This document shows, one piece after another, positions 41,448 to 50,814 of a stretch of DNA of 64,000 nucleotides (positions are counted from its first letter, which is position 1; each line of letters begins with the position of its first letter). The position numbers were made by a program, and so were the translations under genes. A model generated the notes under the pieces. The model worked only from the letters and a program-made list of their open reading frames with translations. It ran no database searches and was not told the DNA's origin. Source of the DNA: JAODBQ01 sp038213195 (GTDB taxonomy: Bacteria; Actinomycetota; Acidimicrobiia; Acidimicrobiales; Ilumatobacteraceae); NCBI GenBank assembly GCA_038213195.1, contig JBBQTN010000001.1, positions 1-64,000 of the forward strand, written 5' to 3'.

Positions 41448-42128
41448 GTGGGAACCCGCATCCTGTCCGTCGAAGACGACGAGCGCATCCGCACCGCTGT
41501 CAAGCTCGCACTCGAGGACGAAGGTTGGATCGTCGACGAGGCGGCGAGCGGCGAGGACGCCATCGACCTGTTCCATCGCTGCGTGCCCGACGTCGTGCTG
41601 ATCGACATCATGCTCCCCGGCATCGACGGTTTCGAGCTGTGCCGCACGCTGCGCCGCAACAGCGACGTGCCGATCGTGATGGTCACCGCGCGCAACGACA
41701 CCCATGACGTCGTCGCCGGGCTCGAGGCGGGGGCGGACGACTACCTCACCAAACCGTTCGCGCCGAAGGAGCTGTCGGCGCGCATCCGCGCCCTGCTGCG
41801 CCGCATCCGTCCGACGAGCACAGCGCACGCGCGGTTGATCTTCGGCGACCTCGAGATCGTGCCCGATGAGGGCAAGGTGATGCGCGCCGGCCAGGAGCTG
41901 CACGTCACCAAGACCGAGTTCCGGTTGCTCTGCGAGCTCGCCCAGAACCCCGGTCGGGTGTTCTCGCGGGAGAGCCTGCTCGACAAGGTGTGGGGCTACG
42001 ACTACTTCGGCGACGGCCGGCTGGTCGACGTGCACGTGCGCCGACTGCGCACGAAGGTCGAGGCCGACCCGGCGAACCCGCGCCACGTGGTCACGGTACG
42101 CGGGTTGGGCTACCGGCTGCAGGCGTGA
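41448..42128 (+). CDS. OmpR-family response regulator (MtrA-like)
   Basis: 226 residues from GTG 41448; a weak -10 CAAGAT (41436-41441) 6 bp upstream suggests a leaderless mRNA. The receiver domain has VEDDERIRTAV with the acidic pair, phospho-acceptor Asp in PDVVLIDIMLPGIDG near residue 50, and the Lys in DDYLTKPFAPKEL; the winged helix has KTEFRLLCELAQNPGRVFSRESLLDKVWGYDYFGDGRLVDVHVRRLRTKVE. The kinase and a GerMN lipoprotein that follow mirror the mtrA-mtrB-lpqB order. Confidence 0.93.
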   Translation: MGTRILSVEDDERIRTAVKLALEDEGWIVDEAASGEDAIDLFHRCVPDVVLIDIMLPGIDGFELCRTLRRNSDVPIVMVTARNDTHDVVAGLEAGADDYLTKPFAPKELSARIRALLRRIRPTSTAHARLIFGDLEIVPDEGKVMRAGQELHVTKTEFRLLCELAQNPGRVFSRESLLDKVWGYDYFGDGRLVDVHVRRLRTKVEADPANPRHVVTVRGLGYRLQA

Positions 42129-42144
42129 CGGCGCACGCTCGCCG

Positions 42145-43665
42145 ATGAGCAGCGCCGACCCGTCGTCGACCCGGGTGGCCGGGCGAGACGACACGGCGGG
42201 GCTCCGGCTGCCCGACGCGGCATTCGACAGGCGCACCTGGCGGCAGCGGATCCAAGCGCTGCGCCCGAAGCGACTCGGGCTGCGCGCCCGCCTGCTGATG
42301 CTGTTCGTGCTCGGCGCGTTGCTGCTCTCCGCGTTCCTCGCTGCTGCCGCGTACAGCTTCACCCGCAGCAGCATCATCAACCAGCGCGACAAGTCCGGCG
42401 TCGAGCAGGCCCGCCGCGACGCCCAGGTGACCCAGAACGAACTGCTCGCCCACAACGCCACGGCATTGACCGCGATCGTGCGTCTGCGCCAACTCGGCGT
42501 GCTGCGCGCCGCGGTGCTCGACAGCGGCGACTGGCGGTCCAGCGAACCCGGTCTCAGCCGCGACCAGATCCCGTTGGCGCTGCGCAACCGCGTCGTCGAC
42601 GACGGTGTCGCGTCGCGGATGATCGTCACCGTCGAGGGTCAACCGACGCTGATCGTCGGCTTCCCGCTGAAGTCGACCGACGGTTCGTTCTTCGAGTTCA
42701 TCCCGCTCGGTGACGTCCGCTCGACGCTCAACAACGTCGGGCTGAGCCTGCTCTTCGGCGGGATCATCACCACGATGGCGGGGGCGCTGCTCGGCACGTT
42801 CGCGGCGCGCCGTGCAGTGCGGCCGCTCGGCGATGCGGCGCAGGCAGCCCAGGCGATCGCCGGCGGTCGGCTCGACACCCGCCTCGAGCCGACCGACGAT
42901 CCAGACCTGCGCTCGCTCGCCAACGCGTTCAACAACATGGCGGCGGCGTTGCAGCTGCGCGTGGAGAAGGACGCCAGGTTCGCCAGCGATGTCAGCCACG
43001 AGCTGCGCTCACCGTTGATGACGCTCGCCGCGAGCGCGGAGGTGATGGTCGGGCGTCGTGACGAGATGCCGGAGCGTGCCCAGGCCGCACTCGACCTGCT
43101 CGTCGGCGACGTCACCCGTTTCCAGGGTCTTGTTGAGGACCTGCTGGAGATCTCCCGCTTCGACGCAGGAGCGATCCGGCTGCACCTCGAGGACCTGCTC
43201 GTCGCCGAGTTCGTCCGCCAGGCGATCGCGGTGAGCAGCCTGCCGGCGACCGAGGTCCATGTCAGCGAGCGCGCGGAGGCGATTGTGATTCGCGGCGACC
43301 GGCGCCGGCTGGCGCGGGTCGTCGCCAACCTGATCGACAACGCGCGCGTCCACGGTGGCGCAGATCCGACCGTGTCGGTGGTCGAGCCCGAGGGTGAGGG
43401 CGAGCCGCTCGGCCACGTGTGGATCGTCGTCGAGGATCACGGTCCTGGCGTCCAGCCGGAGGAGCGCGATCTGATCTTCGAGCGCTTCGCCCGCGGTGGC
43501 GTGGCCGGCCGGCGCAGCGGCAACGACGGCGCAGGGCTCGGCCTCGCGCTCGTCGAAGAGCACGTGCGGATGCACGGCGGCCGGGTGTGGGTCGAGGACC
43601 GCGCCGACGCCCAACCCGGCGCACGATTCATCCTCGAGCTCCCCGCCGAGGAGGTCGGGGTGTGA
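42145..43665 (+). CDS. Sensor histidine kinase (MtrB-like)
   Basis: A 506-residue kinase. Membrane helix 1 is LLMLFVLGALLLSAFLAAAAYSF (near 52-75); the sensor region is extracytoplasmic; helix 2 is near 195-215; HAMP follows (RRAVRPLGDAAQAAQAIAGGRLDTRL). The phospho-accepting His is in FASDVSHELRSPLMTL near 290; N, G1 and G2 boxes are NLIDNARVHG, VEDHGPGVQPEE and GAGLGLALVEEH. Partner of the preceding regulator. Confidence 0.93.
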   Translation: MSSADPSSTRVAGRDDTAGLRLPDAAFDRRTWRQRIQALRPKRLGLRARLLMLFVLGALLLSAFLAAAAYSFTRSSIINQRDKSGVEQARRDAQVTQNELLAHNATALTAIVRLRQLGVLRAAVLDSGDWRSSEPGLSRDQIPLALRNRVVDDGVASRMIVTVEGQPTLIVGFPLKSTDGSFFEFIPLGDVRSTLNNVGLSLLFGGIITTMAGALLGTFAARRAVRPLGDAAQAAQAIAGGRLDTRLEPTDDPDLRSLANAFNNMAAALQLRVEKDARFASDVSHELRSPLMTLAASAEVMVGRRDEMPERAQAALDLLVGDVTRFQGLVEDLLEISRFDAGAIRLHLEDLLVAEFVRQAIAVSSLPATEVHVSERAEAIVIRGDRRRLARVVANLIDNARVHGGADPTVSVVEPEGEGEPLGHVWIVVEDHGPGVQPEERDLIFERFARGGVAGRRSGNDGAGLGLALVEEHVRMHGGRVWVEDRADAQPGARFILELPAEEVGV

Positions 43666-44543
43666 GCGAGCCCCGGCGAGCGAACACCCCGGCAGGCGCG
43701 CGAGCGCCAGCGAGCCGGCTGCGATGGTGGCGCCATGTCATCGCTGCGGTGCTCGGCGTCGTGGTGCTCGCAGCGTGCGGGATCACTGCCGACGATGCCC
43801 CGCGGGACATCAACGCGCCGGCCCACCCGGACAACGCCGGCGACAACGGGCAGACGGCGATCACCGCGACGAACACCTCGGTGATCTACCTCATCGGTCA
43901 CGACGACACTGGGCGGTTCGTGCTCAAGCCGATCGCCCGCGATGTGACAGCGACGATCGACAACGCGCTCGCGGCGTTGTTCGCGGGCGCGACACCGCGC
44001 GAGCTCAACGCCGACCTGCGCAGCGCGATCCCGGCGAGCACGCGGCTGATCAGCGCGACCCCGAACAACGACATCGTCACCGTCGACGTCACCGATCCGC
44101 TCACCGGGCTGAGCGGCGCGACCCTGGTCGAAGCAGTCGGCCAGATCGTCCTCACCGCCACCAACGTGACCGGAGTCAGCGGGGTGGTGATCACGATCGA
44201 CGACGTGGCGCACCCGTGGCCGACACCGGACGGCCAGCTGACGACGGATCCGTTGACGCGCAACGATTTCACGGCGCTCCTCCCGAACAGCGGCGTGAGG
44301 GCCACGGACCCGACCGTGGCCCCGACGTCACCGACCACCGTCGCGCCCACGTCGCCGACCACTGTGGCGCCGACGGTCACCGCTGCTCCGTCGTCAACGA
44401 CGCCGGTGACGACCGCCGCCACACCGACCGCCGCACCGACGGCGGCGCCGACCCCACCGGCCCTCGCACCGGAGACCGTGCCCGTTCCGACGGACGCTTC
44501 GACGCCCGACGCGAGCGCTCCTCCGGCGCGGTTCAAGACATGA
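43662..44543 (+). CDS. GerMN-domain lipoprotein (LpqB N-half-like)
   Basis: 293 residues from GTG 43662, overlapping the kinase stop. An Arg-rich start and signal peptide end in the lipobox VLAACG near residue 43. The GerMN domain covers residues about 65-190 (VIYLIGHDDTGRFVLKPI, LRSAIPASTRLISATPNNDIVTVDVTDPL). The last 80 residues are a Pro/Thr/Ala tail with PTSPTTVA repeats. LpqB of mycobacteria, found after mtrB, has this domain plus a beta-propeller; the propeller is absent here. Confidence 0.85.
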   Translation: MSEPRRANTPAGARAPASRLRWWRHVIAAVLGVVVLAACGITADDAPRDINAPAHPDNAGDNGQTAITATNTSVIYLIGHDDTGRFVLKPIARDVTATIDNALAALFAGATPRELNADLRSAIPASTRLISATPNNDIVTVDVTDPLTGLSGATLVEAVGQIVLTATNVTGVSGVVITIDDVAHPWPTPDGQLTTDPLTRNDFTALLPNSGVRATDPTVAPTSPTTVAPTSPTTVAPTVTAAPSSTTPVTTAATPTAAPTAAPTPPALAPETVPVPTDASTPDASAPPARFKT

Positions 44544-45802
44544 CAAGCGGCAGGAACAGCCTCAGGGTCGCGCGGTCTGCGGCCGCAGTCGCCGCGCTCG
44601 CGCTCGGTGCGTGCAGCAGCCACGGGAGGGACTCGACTGCGGCGCCGGCGGCGACGAGCCACGCCGCGACGAGCGCGCCGACGACGCCGCCGGGCAAAGC
44701 AGCTCCGCCGCCAACTGCCGATGGCACGCCGCCGCCGGGCGACGAGCCCATCACTGCCCCGGACGACTCAGAGCACTCGACCGGCTCCGCGGACTCGGCC
44801 GGCTCCTCGGGCTCGATCGGGGCCACCGGGGCGACCGGGGCGACCGGATCGACCGGATCGACCGGATCGACAGCGAACGGACCGGCCGCGACGATGCCGG
44901 ATCGGGGCGAGCACCTGACCTGCCCCGATCCGACGGTCACCGTGTCCGATGCCGACGGGTTGACCAAGGCGCTCGCCGCCGCCGCGCCGGGTGACGTGAT
45001 CCGGCTCGCCGCCGGAACGTACGCGGGCCGCTTCGTCGGGCGCGCCGCCGCCACCGTCGACCACCCGATCTTCGTCTGCGGTCCCCGCGACGCGGTGATC
45101 GACGCCGGGGGCGTGCGCGGCGGCTACGCGTGGCATCTCGACGGGGCCACGGGCTGGCGGCTGCTCGGCTTCACGGTGCGCAACGCCCAGAAGGGGGTGG
45201 TCGTCGACCGTGGCGTCGACGACATCGTCGAAGGGCTGCTGGTCGAGCAGATCGGCGACGAAGCCATCCACCTGCGCACGTTCAGCACCGACGACATCGT
45301 GCGTGGCAACGTGATCCACGACACCGGCAAGCGCCGTGACAAGTTCGGCGAGGGTGTCTACGTCGGGAGTGCCACCAGCAACTGGTGCACCTACGCCGGG
45401 TGCGACCCCGATCGCAGCGACCGCAACCTGGTCGAGGGCAACACGATCTCGGCGACGACCGCGGAGAGCGTCGACCTCAAGGAGGGTTCGGCGAACGGCG
45501 TCGTTCGTGACAACACGTTCGACGGCAGCGCGTTGACCGGCGCCGACTCGTGGGTCGACGCCAAGGGCAACGACTGGCTGATCGAGGGCAACGTCGGCAC
45601 CAACTCGCCGATGGACGGCTTCCAGATGCACCACATCCTCGATGGCTGGGGCACCGGCAACGTCTTGCGCAACAACACCGCCACGGTCAACGGCAAAGGC
45701 CATGGCTTCGCCGTGACCAACACCAGCGGCAACGTGATCTCCTGCGACAACCGGGTGGCCGGCGCCGCCGCCGGTTTCGCCGACGTCGACTGCACGCTGT
45801 GA
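44540..45802 (+). CDS. Beta-helix repeat lipoprotein
   Basis: 420 residues; ATG 44540 overlaps the upstream stop (ATGA). Signal peptide with lipobox LALGACSS near residue 25, a Thr/Pro/Gly-rich linker (including GATGSTGST from 9-bp DNA repeats at 44822-44875) to residue 120, then a right-handed parallel beta-helix of the pectate-lyase/NosD type: GDVIRLAAGTYAG, GFTVRNAQKGVVVDRG, DEAIHLRTFSTDDIVRGNVIHDTG, NLVEGNTISATTAESVDLKEG. It probably binds or cleaves a polysaccharide at the cell surface; catalytic residues cannot be assigned. Confidence 0.82.
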   Translation: MTSGRNSLRVARSAAAVAALALGACSSHGRDSTAAPAATSHAATSAPTTPPGKAAPPPTADGTPPPGDEPITAPDDSEHSTGSADSAGSSGSIGATGATGATGSTGSTGSTANGPAATMPDRGEHLTCPDPTVTVSDADGLTKALAAAAPGDVIRLAAGTYAGRFVGRAAATVDHPIFVCGPRDAVIDAGGVRGGYAWHLDGATGWRLLGFTVRNAQKGVVVDRGVDDIVEGLLVEQIGDEAIHLRTFSTDDIVRGNVIHDTGKRRDKFGEGVYVGSATSNWCTYAGCDPDRSDRNLVEGNTISATTAESVDLKEGSANGVVRDNTFDGSALTGADSWVDAKGNDWLIEGNVGTNSPMDGFQMHHILDGWGTGNVLRNNTATVNGKGHGFAVTNTSGNVISCDNRVAGAAAGFADVDCTL

Positions 45803-45817
45803 CGAGCCGTTGACCGG

Positions 45818-46849
45818 TCAGCCGAAGAAGATCTCGGCGACCTCGTAGAGGCTCATGTCGACCGGTCTTGTCTTGCCGACAGTGTCGGTCAGCGGCGCCA
45901 TGATCACCTCGCCGCCGCGTAGCGCCGCCATGAACCCCCACTTGCCGTCGTGCACCCCGTCGATCGCGGCGACGCCGTAGCGCGTCGACAGCACGCGGTC
46001 GAACGCGGTGGGCGTGCCCCCACGCTGGACGTGGCCGAGCATCACGACGCGCACCTCGAACCCGGTGCGATCCTCGATCGCGTGGGCGATGGTGTCGGCC
46101 ATCCCGCCGAGGCGCACGTGGCCGAACTGGTCGTAGATCTTCTCGCGCGCCTCCATCGTCCCCTCCGCCGGCTCGCAGCCTTCTGCGACGACGACGATCG
46201 ATGCGTAGCGACCGCGCTCGTGGCGGCGGCGCAGCAGGGTGCAGATCGCGTCGATGTCGAACGGCCGCTCCGGGATGAGGATCGCGGTCGCTCCCCCTGC
46301 GATGCCGGCGTGCGTGGCGATCCACCCCGAGTGCCGTCCCATCACCTCGACGACCATCACCCGGTCGTGGCTCTCGGCCGTCGTGTGCAGGCGGTCGATC
46401 GCGTCCGTGGCGATCTGCACTGCAGTGGTGAACCCGAACGTGACCTCCGTCCCGACGATGTCGTTGTCGATCGTCTTCGGCACGCCGACGATCGGCAGGT
46501 CGAAGTCTGCGTGCAGCTCGGCGGCGACCGACAACGACCCGTTGCCGCCGATCACGATCAACGCGTCGAGGTCCATCTCGGTGAACGTCGCGGCGACCTG
46601 CTCGGCCCCGCCCGGTGTGTCGTACGGGCTGCCGCGGCGGGTGCCGAGCAGCGTGCCCCCACGCGGCAGCATGCCGCGCAGCGAGCGCACGTCGAGCGGC
46701 ATCGTGCGTCGCTCGCGCACCCCGTCCCACGCGTCGAGGAACCCGATCACCTCGTCCGCGTAGACCATCTCGCCCTTGCGGACGATCGCCCTGATGACGG
46801 CGTTGAGCCCGGGACAATCGCCGCCGCCTGTCAGAATGCCTACTCGCAC
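45818..46849 (-). CDS. pfkA: 6-phosphofructokinase, ATP-type group III
   Basis: A 343-residue enzyme converting fructose-6-phosphate to fructose-1,6-bisphosphate. GILTGGGDCPGLNAVIRAIV near residue 3, IVIGGNGSLSVAAEL near 95, VPKTIDNDIVGTEVTFGF near 125, VEVMGRHSGWIA near 165 and LGHVQRGGTPTAFDR near 285. Gly at the position equivalent to 104 points to ATP use, while Lys in PKTIDND (equivalent of 124) is typical of the PPi/ATP mixed group III found in actinobacteria. Convergent with the lipoprotein gene. Confidence 0.93.
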   Translation of the reverse strand: MRVGILTGGGDCPGLNAVIRAIVRKGEMVYADEVIGFLDAWDGVRERRTMPLDVRSLRGMLPRGGTLLGTRRGSPYDTPGGAEQVAATFTEMDLDALIVIGGNGSLSVAAELHADFDLPIVGVPKTIDNDIVGTEVTFGFTTAVQIATDAIDRLHTTAESHDRVMVVEVMGRHSGWIATHAGIAGGATAILIPERPFDIDAICTLLRRRHERGRYASIVVVAEGCEPAEGTMEAREKIYDQFGHVRLGGMADTIAHAIEDRTGFEVRVVMLGHVQRGGTPTAFDRVLSTRYGVAAIDGVHDGKWGFMAALRGGEVIMAPLTDTVGKTRPVDMSLYEVAEIFFG

Positions 46850-46928
46850 GCGGCGCCAGGGTAGGCGATCGCCGAGCCAGCGCTGACGAGATCAACGCGT
46901 ACCACCGACAGGCAGGAGCAGAACACAG

Positions 46929-47306
46929 ATGGCGTGGGATTCATCGAGGCCGGTGCCGTGGGGCCGGCTGATGCGCGAGGCGGCGATCTTCCTCGTCCTC
47001 GGCACGATCATCTTCGCCCTCGTCATCAAGCACTCCAAGGCGGCGAGCTACGTCGGGCTGGTCGCCGGGATGTTCCTGTTCATCGGGTTCTCGGCGGTGC
47101 TCGCCAAGTTCGGCTACAGCCGGCAGTCGATGAAGGACCTGCGCGCCGCGCAGGCGGCTCGGCCGCGCACGCCACGGCGCCCACGTCGGGGCAGGCCGGC
47201 GGCGACGAAGAGCGCGGCGAGCGTGGCGGCGACGCGCACCAGACCGGCGCCGACGCGGCGCACGAGCACGGGGCCTTCGCAACGACCGAACCGCAAGCGC
47301 CGCTAG
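46929..47306 (+). CDS. Small membrane protein with Arg-rich tail
   Basis: A 125-residue protein: two adjacent hydrophobic helices (AAIFLVLGTIIFALVI and YVGLVAGMFLFIGFSAVLAKF, residues about 18-65) followed by a 60-residue basic Pro/Ala/Arg/Thr tail. A GCAGGAG SD lies 12-15 nt before the ATG. The stop overlaps the glpK GTG (TAGTG). The function is not recognised; co-translation with glpK may be incidental. Confidence 0.7.
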   Translation: MAWDSSRPVPWGRLMREAAIFLVLGTIIFALVIKHSKAASYVGLVAGMFLFIGFSAVLAKFGYSRQSMKDLRAAQAARPRTPRRPRRGRPAATKSAASVAATRTRPAPTRRTSTGPSQRPNRKRR

Positions 47307-48823
47307 TGGGGAGCGAGCAGGGCGGCCCGCCGCCGGAGTCTGCAGGCCGCTGTGTGGTCGCCATCGACGCCGGCACGACGAGCGTTCGCAGCCGCGCCAT
47401 CTTTCCGGGCGACCCGGCCGCGACCGTCTCCGCCTCTCGCGAGTTCGCCCAGCACTACCCGCAGCCCGGATGGGTCGAGCACGATGCGGCCGAGATCTGG
47501 GACGTCGCCCGTTCGACGCTGTCCGATGTCGTGCAGCGCGTCGGCGCCGAGCGGGTGGCGGCGATCGGGATCACCAACCAACGCGAGACGGTCCTCGCCT
47601 GGGACCGCACGACGGGCCAGCCGTACGGGACTGCGATCGTCTGGCAGGACCGGCGCACGGCCACACGCTGCGAGCAGCTCGAAGCCGCCGGTGAGCTGGC
47701 GCGGGTACGCCGCGTCACCGGGCTCGTGCTCGACCCGTACTTCTCCGCCTCGAAGCTGGAGTGGCTGCTGACCCACCGCGACATCCCCATCGACGACCGG
47801 CTCGCGGTCGGCACGATCGACAGCTGGTTGATCTGGAACCTGACCGGGGGCGAGGTGCACGCCACCGACCCGTCCAACGCCAGCCGCACGATGCTGTTCG
47901 ACATCACCACCCTCGCCTGGTCGGCGGAGCTGTGCGCGCTGTTCGGCGTGCCGCAGTCCGTGCTCCCGGCGGTGCACCCGTCCAGCGGGCGCTTCGGCAT
48001 CACCACCGATCGCTGCGGGGCACCGGCCGGCATCCCGATCTCGGGCGTCGCCGGCGATCAGCAGGCGGCGCTGTTCGGGCAGGCGTGCACCGAACCCGGG
48101 ATGGCCAAGAACACCTACGGCACCGGAAGCTTCGTGCTGCTCAACGTCGGTCCGACCTGCCCGCCGCCGGCGGAGGGGATGCTCACGTCGGTCGCGTGGA
48201 CCCTCGCCGACGGAACCGTCGCCTACGCGTTGGAAGGTTCGATCTTCGTCACGGGGGCGGCCGTGCAGTGGTTGCGCGACGAGCTGCAGATCATCGATGC
48301 CGCGGCCGACACCGAAGCGCTGGCCAGCACCGTCGCCGACAGTGGTGGGGTGTGCATCGTGCCGGCGTTCACCGGGCTCGGCAGCCCGTGGTGGGACCCA
48401 CACGCCCGCGGCACGATCATCGGGATCACCCGCGGCACGACCCGCGCCGACATCGCCCGCGCTGTGGTCGAGTCGATGGCGTTCCAGACCCGCGACGCGG
48501 TCGATGCCATGGTCGCCGCGGCCGGGACGCAGATCGCCGACCTGCGCGTGGACGGCGGCGCGTCGGCGATGGACACGATGCTCCAGTTCCAGGCCGACCA
48601 GCTCGGCGTCACCGTGCGCCGGCCGCGCGACCACGAGACCACGGCGCTCGGCGCCGCCTACCTCGCCGGGCTCGCCGAGGGTCTGTGGCCGTCGCTGGAC
48701 GCGCTCGCCGCCGAGTGGGCGCTCGACGCGGTGTTCGAGCCGAACCCCGACCGCACCGCGGCCGACGCCGCCCATGCCACCTGGCTGCGCGCCGTCGAGC
48801 GCAGTCGTGGCTGGTCGATCTGA
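47306..48823 (+). CDS. glpK: Glycerol kinase
   Basis: About 505 residues from GTG 47306; the frame is open further upstream only through the preceding gene. FGGY kinase: CVVAIDAGTTSVRSRAI, AIGITNQRETVLAWDRTTGQPYGTAIVWQDRRT, NASRTMLFDI, SGVAGDQQAALFGQ, KNTYGTGSFVLLN, and LRVDGGASAMDTMLQFQADQLG. It makes glycerol-3-phosphate from glycerol and ATP. No glycerol facilitator or glpD is adjacent. Confidence 0.95.
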   Translation: MGSEQGGPPPESAGRCVVAIDAGTTSVRSRAIFPGDPAATVSASREFAQHYPQPGWVEHDAAEIWDVARSTLSDVVQRVGAERVAAIGITNQRETVLAWDRTTGQPYGTAIVWQDRRTATRCEQLEAAGELARVRRVTGLVLDPYFSASKLEWLLTHRDIPIDDRLAVGTIDSWLIWNLTGGEVHATDPSNASRTMLFDITTLAWSAELCALFGVPQSVLPAVHPSSGRFGITTDRCGAPAGIPISGVAGDQQAALFGQACTEPGMAKNTYGTGSFVLLNVGPTCPPPAEGMLTSVAWTLADGTVAYALEGSIFVTGAAVQWLRDELQIIDAAADTEALASTVADSGGVCIVPAFTGLGSPWWDPHARGTIIGITRGTTRADIARAVVESMAFQTRDAVDAMVAAAGTQIADLRVDGGASAMDTMLQFQADQLGVTVRRPRDHETTALGAAYLAGLAEGLWPSLDALAAEWALDAVFEPNPDRTAADAAHATWLRAVERSRGWSI

Positions 48824-48879
48824 CGCGCCGTCCGTCAATGCCGCCCCCCGGCCCTGCGGCGGCACGTAGCCTCCGAGCG

Positions 48880-49887
48880 ATGGTCGATCGGAGCCCGCGC
48901 GAGCCGGTGATCCGGGTGCGCGAGCTGCGCAAGGTCTACGTCGTGCCCGAGCGCGAGGCCGGTTTGCGAGCATCGCTGCGCAGCCTGGTCAAGCGTTCCA
49001 CCCGTGACGTCGTCGCCGTCGGCGGGGTCAGCTTCGACATCGCGGCCGGCGAGGTGGTCGGGTTCCTCGGGCCCAACGGCGCCGGCAAGACCACGACGCT
49101 GAAGATGCTCTCCGGACTGCTGCACCCCACCGACGGCGAGGTGCGCGTCCTCGGCCACCAGCCGTTCGACCGGGAGCGGGAGTACCTGCGCCGGATGACG
49201 CTGGTGATGGGCAACCGCAACCAGCTGCAATGGGACCTGCCGGTGTTCGACAGCTTCGAGCTGACCAGGGCCATCTACCGGCTCGGCGCAGCGGACTTCC
49301 TCGCCCAGCGCGACGAGCTGATCGAGCTGCTCGATCTCGCGTCGATCGTCACCAAGCCGGTGCGCAACCTCAGCCTCGGCGAGCGGATGAAGGCGGAGAT
49401 CGCCAACTCGCTGCTGCACCGTCCTGCTGTGCTGTTCCTCGACGAGCCGACGCTCGGGCTGGACGTGACGATGCAGAAGCGGATCCGTGGCTTCCTCGCC
49501 GACTACAACCGCCGCACCGGCGCGACGATCCTGCTGACCAGCCACTACATGGCCGACGTCGAGGCGCTGTGCAAGCGGGTCGTGGTGATCCACCACGGTC
49601 GCATCCTCTTCGACGGCGACCTCGCCGCGCTCGGGACCCGCTTCGCGTCGCAACGGACGCTGGTCGTCACCCTCGAGGCGCCTGCCGACCTGTCCCGCTA
49701 TGGCGATGTGATCGACGTCAGCGATCCCGTCGTCACGTTGCGCGTCGAGCGGCGAGCCACCGCCGCGGTGACCGCCCGCCTGCTGGCAGAGCAGCAGGTC
49801 ACCGACCTCACCGTCGAGGACACACCGATCGAGGACGTCATCGAGCTCGTCTTCGCGAGCGGCGACGAACCGGTCCCCCGCCCATGA
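48880..49887 (+). CDS. ABC transporter ATP-binding protein
   Basis: 335 residues from ATG 48880; -10 TAGCCT (48867-48872) 7 bp upstream predicts a leaderless mRNA. Walker A FLGPNGAGKTTTLKMLSG near residue 65; Q-loop VMGNRNQLQWDLPVFDSF; signature NLSLGERMKAEIANSLLHRP near 165; Walker B VLFLDEPTLGLDVTMQ; LLTSHYMADVEALC H-loop. It belongs to the group that partners with two ABC-2 permeases encoded next; substrate unknown. Confidence 0.93.
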   Translation: MVDRSPREPVIRVRELRKVYVVPEREAGLRASLRSLVKRSTRDVVAVGGVSFDIAAGEVVGFLGPNGAGKTTTLKMLSGLLHPTDGEVRVLGHQPFDREREYLRRMTLVMGNRNQLQWDLPVFDSFELTRAIYRLGAADFLAQRDELIELLDLASIVTKPVRNLSLGERMKAEIANSLLHRPAVLFLDEPTLGLDVTMQKRIRGFLADYNRRTGATILLTSHYMADVEALCKRVVVIHHGRILFDGDLAALGTRFASQRTLVVTLEAPADLSRYGDVIDVSDPVVTLRVERRATAAVTARLLAEQQVTDLTVEDTPIEDVIELVFASGDEPVPRP

Positions 49888-50747
49888 CGCTCGCCGCGCC
49901 AGCGGCCACCGTCGCCGACGACAGCCCTGCGCAGATAGGCGCGCTGCGCGCCTACGCCCACCTGTACTGGACGCTCGCCCGCCAGGGGATGCTGACGCAG
50001 TTCCAGTACCGCGCCGCGAACTACTTCTCGATGATCGGCCTGGTCGTCGAGCCGCTCGTTTACCTCGTCGTGTGGTCGACGATCGCCCGACAATCGGGCG
50101 GTTCCGTCGGCGGCTACACGCCCGCCGGGTTCGCCGCGTACTACATCGCCTGGACGCTCGTGCGGAACATGAACATCGCCTTCACCCCCGCGGGCTGGGA
50201 GGAGCGGATCCGCGAGGGCACGATGTCGTTCCACCTCGTGCGCCCGATGCACCCGGTGCACTACGACATCGGGTCGTTCGCCGGGTGGAAGATCGTGGTG
50301 ATCGTGCTGTGGATCCCGATCGCGATCGTCCTCTCGCTGATCTTCCACCCGTCGCTGCAGACGAGCATCGAGCAGGGCGTCGTGTTCTTCGTCGCGATCT
50401 GGCTGGCGTTCGTACTGCGCTCGCTGCTGCTGTGGTCGCTGGGGATGATCACGTTCTGGACGACCCGGGCGACCGCGCTGTTCGAGGTCTACTTCTACAG
50501 CGAGCTACTGCTGTCGGGCCGCGTGCTCCCGTTGACCCTGCTGCCGCGCTGGGCGCGCACGGTCGGCGACTTCCTGCCGTTCCGCTGGGGCTTCGGCTAC
50601 CCGATCACGGCCCTCGTCGGCCCGATCACCCGCGCCCAGCTGTACCTCGGGCTGCTCGCCCAGCTGGCGTGGATCGCCGGCGCGGCGCTCATCGTCGCTG
50701 TCGTCTGGCGGCGTGCGGTCAAGCACTTCACGGCGGTCAGCGGATGA
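49884..50747 (+). CDS. ABC-2-type permease subunit A
   Basis: 287 residues, ATGA overlap with the ATPase gene. Six predicted membrane helices; N-terminal QGMLTQFQYRAANYFSMIGLVVEPLVYLVVW and WEERIREGTMSFHLVRPMHPVHYDIGSF are typical of the DUF990-like permease group, in which both permeases carry a similar loop (compare GTLDLILTKPADAQLL in the next protein). Forms the membrane channel with that protein. Confidence 0.88.
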   Translation: MTLAAPAATVADDSPAQIGALRAYAHLYWTLARQGMLTQFQYRAANYFSMIGLVVEPLVYLVVWSTIARQSGGSVGGYTPAGFAAYYIAWTLVRNMNIAFTPAGWEERIREGTMSFHLVRPMHPVHYDIGSFAGWKIVVIVLWIPIAIVLSLIFHPSLQTSIEQGVVFFVAIWLAFVLRSLLLWSLGMITFWTTRATALFEVYFYSELLLSGRVLPLTLLPRWARTVGDFLPFRWGFGYPITALVGPITRAQLYLGLLAQLAWIAGAALIVAVVWRRAVKHFTAVSG

Positions 50748-50814
50748 GTGGCCCGGCGTCAAGCGTTCGTCGTGGCGAGTTGCTGATCCGCATGCCGCCG
50801 AAGGCGTTCCCCGG

